NCBI GenBank assembly: GCA_026874595.1 | Contig: CM049317.1 | Location: 28,523,401-28,587,400 of the forward strand | Source of the DNA: Sipunculus nudus | Taxonomy: Eukaryota; Annelida; Sipuncula; Golfingiida; Sipunculidae | Length of the DNA stretch: 64,000 nt | Direction: 5' to 3' | Shown: positions 59,853 through 64,000 of the stretch, in pieces | Position numbering within the stretch: position 1 is the first letter of the stretch | Layout: each line of letters begins with the position of its first letter | The notes under the pieces: generated by a model | The model's database searches: none | Told to the model about the DNA's origin: nothing | What the model saw: only the letters and a program-made list of their open reading frames with translations | Position numbers and translations under genes: made by a program

Positions 59853-62345
59853 CAGTCGCACAGTAGCATTTGCTACCCTAGCGCATTGCTTGCCACATCG
59901 CGCAATGAGCTGCCCCTGGACTTGCTACCATCAAACACAGACCGGCTCATACACGCAAACTGCGCGGTAGCAAATTGGAACTGCGCGGTAGCAAATGGCT
60001 GTCATTGCTACCCAAATGGCCTATGCACAGACCGCCTCATATGTGCAAAGTGCGCGATAGCAAGTCAGACCTGCGCGCTAGCAAGTGGCTGTCATTGCTA
60101 TCATGGCGGCTATGGTTGCAAAATCTGTTGACGTAGTGCAAGTCTTTGCTGCTAGAGGTCGATCGGACAGGACCACTCAAAGCGATATGCGCGGTAGCAA
60201 TTAATTGTCGCAAAGTAGCAAACAGATCTGCGCAGTAGCAAATGCCATGGTTCATATTAAGCTGCGATCGCAATGCGCAATGTGCGCGGTAGCAAACAGA
60301 CCTGCGCGGTAGCAAGTTGCTGTCAGCTCCTATGCATGGGGACTATGTCTTTGCGATCGCAAAATCTGCTACTGTTAACGTAGTGCAATTCTTTACTGTC
60401 AGAGGTCGCTCGGACACGACTACTCATAGCAATATGCGCGGTAGCAATCAACTGTCGCAAAGTAGCAAACAGATCTGCGCATAGCCAAGGCCATGGTTCA
60501 TATTAAGCTGCGATCGCAATGCACAAAGTGCGCGGTAGCAAACAGACCTGCGCGGTAGCAAGTTACTCTCAGCTCGGACAGGACCACTCAAAGCGTTATG
60601 CGCGGTAGCAATTAATTGTCGCAAAGTAGCAAACAGATCTGCGCATAGCAAAGGCCATGGGTCATATTAAGCTGCGATCGCAATGCGCAATGTTCGCGGT
60701 AGCAAACAGACCTGCGCGGTAGCAAGTTGCTGTCAGCTCCTATGCATGGGGACTATGTCTTTGCGATCGCAAAATCTGCTACTGTTAACGTAGTGCAAGT
60801 CTTTACTGTCAGTGGTCGCTCGGACAAGACCACTCAAAGCAATATGCGCGGTAGCAATTAACTGTCCCAAAGTAGCAAACAGATCTGCGCGGTAGCAAAT
60901 ACCATGGTCATATTCAGCTGGCAATGCGCTATGTGCGCGATAGCAAACAGACCTGCGCGGTAGCAAGTTGCTGTCAGCTCATGTGCATGGGGACATTGTC
61001 TTTGCGATCGCAAAATCTGCTACTGTTAACGTAATGCAAGTCTTTACTGTCAGAGGTCGATAGGACAGGACCACTCAAAGCGATATGCGCGGTAGCAATT
61101 AACTGTCGCAAAGTAGCAAACAGATCTGCGCAGTAGCAAATGCCATGGTCATATTCAGCTGGCAATGCGCAATGTGCGCGGTAGCAAACAGACCTGCGCG
61201 GTAGCAAGGTGCTGTCAGCTCCTATGCATGGGGACTATGTCTTTGCGATCGCAAAATCTGCTACTGTTAACGTAGTGCAAGTCTTTACTGTCAGAGGTCG
61301 ATCGGACAGGACCACTCAAAGCGATATGTGCGGTAGCAATTAATTGTCGCAAAGTAGCAAACAGATCTGCGCAGTAGCAAATGCCATGGTCATATTAAGC
61401 TGCGATTGCAATGCACAAAGTGCGCGGAAGCAAACAGACCTGCGCGGCAGCAAGTTGCTGTCAGCTCGGACAGGACCACTCAAAGCGTTATGCACGGTAG
61501 CAATTAATTGTCGCAAAGTAGCAAACAGATCTGCGCATAGCAAAGGCCATGGTTCATATTAGGCTGCGATCGCAATGCGCAATGTGCGCGGTAGCAAACA
61601 GACCTGCGCGGTAGCAAGTTGCTGTCAGCTCCTATGCATGGGGACTATGTCTTTGCGATCGCAAAATCTGCTACTGTTAACATAGTGCAAGTCTTTACTG
61701 TCAGAGATCGCTCGGAAACGACTACTCATAGCAATATGCGCGGTAGCAATCAACTGTCGCAAAGTAGCAAACAGATCTGCGCGGTAGCAAATACCATGGG
61801 TCATATTCAGCTGCAAACGCAATGCGCAATGTGCGCGGTAGCAAACAGACCTGCGCGGTAGGAAGTTGTAGTTGCCTGCTAACATATGGACTATGAATTT
61901 GCGATCGCAAAATCTGCAAGTCTTTGCTAGTGCAAGTCTTTGCTGCCAGAGGTCGCTTGGACAAAACCACTCAGACCAATATGCTCGGTAGCAATTAACT
62001 GTCTCAAAGTAGCAAATAGATTTGCGCGGTAGCAAGTGCCATAGACCATATTAAGCTGCGATTGCAATGCGCAATGTGCGCGGTAGCAAATCAGATTTGC
62101 CCGCTAGCAAGAACCCATGGAGGCCATCTATTGCGATCGTAACTTTTGCTGCTATCGTTTCAGTGTAGCCATAGGTCGCCCGGATAGGCCTGCAACAAGC
62201 TTTATAATAGGCGATTAAGGAATTAGTAGTCGCAGAGTAACACATTGACCTGGGCAGTAGCAGGTGTTACGGGCCATATTAACTAGCGACAGAGAAGCGC
62301 AATGTGCACGGTAGCAAAACAGACCTGCGAAATAACAAGTGCTTG
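59780..62345. repeat. Satellite array, 241 bp unit with higher-order structure
   Basis: GCGATCGCAAAATCTGC anchors fall at about 60353, 60763, 61004, 61245, 61655 and 61901, giving spacings of 410, 241, 241, 410 and 246. The 410 bp intervals are a 241 bp unit plus a 169 bp variant that skips ~72 bp at an identical junction (TCAGCTCGGACAGGACCACT). Within units, TGCGCGGTAGCAA-type words recur about every 20-60 bp. Units degrade at both edges. Open frames on either strand are by-products. Confidence 0.92.
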
Positions 62346-62749
62346 TTACTGACTAATCATAGACATAATTCTGGAATAATTTATGCTTCAGTTCATTGAA
62401 TTTTTTTTATTCAAATAATCATTAATGATATATTAACATTTAATTTTGAAAAACACTTGTTTCAAACCTTTGTCGCCCTTCTCTTACAAAATCTTCGTGG
62501 TTTGAACATATTTATATTAACAGGATTACAAAGTAGCCATTGGCTAATAGACATGCTCTCCTGTAAACATGTATAACATGTTAACAATGACGATCATAAC
62601 ATATATACATTTAAGCATAAGGTGACATTGAAGCATATGGTGACATATAAGCACGTGATAAAATATATACACCATAATATAGGCGACAAATAATCTTACA
62701 GAATGACTAAACATAAAAAGACGTGAAAACAATACATGAAGGATAACCG
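62346..62749. other. AT-rich spacer
   Basis: Between the satellite and the retrotransposon. It includes a short repeat of AAGCATAnGGTGACAT at about 62612-62645. No gene. Confidence 0.5.
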
Positions 62750-64000
62750 TTAACTATATTTTGCACTAGAAGCACAATTTTAACATCTATACCTGAACTT
62801 CAAAAATCATCAGGAATTTACCAATCCTCACTAAGCGATCACTTCCCCATTTTTACTATTTTAAAACAAGTACATCAAAATAATGGCCATAAGGAGAGAA
62901 AAAAGCGTTACTACGGGAAGTTTGACAAGTCAGCTTTTATAAATGACTTATCTGCATGCAACCCATCTCTTATTGATAAAATAGTCCATGATACTAACGC
63001 CCAATCCGCTTGGGACATTTGGAGTAATATATTTATTCAAATCTGTGATTAGCACACACCTGTTAGACTTGTAAGGGTGAAGAGTAAAGGTCAGCTTCAT
63101 ATAAACAGTGAAATACGAAATATAATTGCTCACCAGGATTTCATGCATAAGAAATGGACACTCACTAAACAACCTGCATATTATGATGTATACAGAAAAT
63201 TAAGAAATGACGTTAACTACAAAATAAAAATTCTGAAAAGACAATTTTATCACAGCAAAATAAAAGAAGCAGGGGCAGACCAAAAGAAATTATGGCAGGC
63301 CATAAATAATCTAATTGGCAAAACCCAAAGCAATAATGACCCCATGAAATGCAGCCTAGAAGAGGCGAATGATTACTTTTCCAAAATAGGCAATAGATTG
63401 GCTGACACATTACCAAAACCCTCAACTGTTCCTCAGTATCCTGTCTCTAGAAACACGTTTTATTTCAATGATTTCAATGTAAACTTTATTTTTAATGAAT
63501 TAATGAAATTACCAGGTGAATGTAAGTTAGATAATCTCGGATGTGACTCGTTCCTTCTAAGATTAAGCGCAGCTATCATATGTTCAAGCCTCTAATATCT
63601 CTTTAACAGGTGTATGATTGAAGGTATATTCCCTGATGAGTGGAAAATTGCATTGATCACCCCGATTTACAAAGGCAAAGGCCCAAGGGACGATGCCGGA
63701 AATTTCAGACCAATTTCAATAATACCACATATTCCCAAGATATTTGAAAGGATTATTCGTGAACAAATAATGCAACATCTTATAAAGTATGACTTGATTA
63801 CCCATGACCAATCTGCCTTCCTAGCTCACCATTCTACCCAAACTAGCATGCACAAAGTCGTCAATGCTTGGCAAGAAGATATAGACAGAAAAAAATACTC
63901 TGGTGCTTGTTTCTTCGATATAAGAAAATGTTTTGATACCATTGATCATGATATATTGTTAGCTAAACTTCGTATGTTCGGAATAATCGATGGAGCGCAT
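62750..64000 (+). mobile_element. 5'-truncated non-LTR retrotransposon, partial at window end
   Basis: The ORF2-like frame begins within the endonuclease C-terminus (SSLSDHFPIFTI, the S-D-H motif), with no endonuclease N-terminus upstream. It continues through the linker into reverse transcriptase: FPDEWKIALITPIYKG, NFRPISIIPHIPKIFERII, HDQSAFLAHHSTQTSM and FFDIRKCFDTIDHDILLAKL. In-frame stops at 63050-63052 (TAG) and 63593-63595 (TAA) mark it as dead. The motif style suits the CR1/L2/Jockey group. The YxDD active site would lie beyond the window. Confidence 0.85.
63077..63595 (+). pseudogene. LINE linker region between endonuclease and RT
   Basis: A 172-codon open segment of the retrotransposon, between its two in-frame stops. 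It is Lys/Asn-rich and contains KLWQAINNLIGKTQ and ANDYFSKIGNRLADTLP, the usual spacer between endonuclease and RT in this LINE group. It is not an independent gene. Confidence 0.8.

Noticed and set aside
60037-62245. Series of minus-strand frames beginning MLPRRSVCYRA
   Set aside because: They recur because the satellite unit recurs; lengths vary with unit indels and no codon-level constraint is visible.
59780-62345. CRISPR-like regular repeats
   Set aside because: Units are 241 bp with no unique spacers of constant size, in a eukaryotic context; this is a satellite.

Overview
This is eukaryotic, almost certainly invertebrate animal DNA. It is AT-rich, full of (TA)n microsatellites, and has short coding exons bounded by GT/AG splice sites and kilobase introns. 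No operons, ribosome binding sites or prokaryotic features are visible. A mollusc or other lophotrochozoan fits the C-type lectin expansion and repeat content, but the species cannot be fixed from the sequence.

The main content from about 3 to 47 kb is a tandem family of receptors with C-type lectin-like domains (CTLDs). Gene 1 (7001-15481) can be assembled end to end from eight exons in one continuous frame: signal peptide, CTLD1 (2 exons), CTLD2 (2 exons), Ser/Thr stalk, transmembrane exon and basic tail, 390 residues in all. An orphan signal-peptide exon at 3387 may be an alternative first exon. Next comes an ~7.5 kb tandem duplication: copy A (about 17476-25037) and copy B (about 26635-34179). 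Each has two CTLDs, a stalk and a transmembrane exon. Copy A has two in-frame stops and a lost cysteine in CTLD2. Copy B is open throughout but has lost a core cysteine in CTLD1; it ends in a tail with a YxxL motif (TYYELEEE). No convincing signal-peptide exon was found for A or B. The 3' end of A matches a third, degraded locus (about 43.2-47.4 kb) rather than B, so A is chimeric. A broken copy of gene 1's first CTLD exon lies at the A/B junction. Two more signal-peptide exons (36349 and 40922) with a few small phase-1 exons suggest further family members or fragments.

Mobile and repetitive DNA makes up much of the rest. There is a diverged ~180 bp tandem repeat (1211-2005), two copies of a tRNA-derived SINE (about 5306-5713 and 48832-49154), and a ~0.93 kb non-autonomous TIR transposon with TA target-site duplication (37583-38515). 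There are also many (TA)n tracts, GC-rich 344 bp tandem units inside A and B, a 203 bp tandem duplication at 42.7 kb, and paired repeats at 53.1 and 54.0 kb with RFX X-box-like palindromes.

The right end holds a decayed ~2.8 kb reading frame (57038-59852) of an uncharacterised, probably transposon-related family with N-terminal Cys/His motifs. It carries nonsense codons and frameshifts. It runs directly into a 2.5 kb satellite array (about 59780-62345) with a 241 bp unit, a 169 bp deletion variant and an apparent 892 bp higher-order period. A 5'-truncated non-LTR retrotransposon (about 62750-64000) encodes the endonuclease C-terminus and reverse transcriptase and runs off the window. Long stretches at 34.2-36.3, 38.5-40.9, 49.2-52.2 and 52.3-57.0 kb show no supportable gene.
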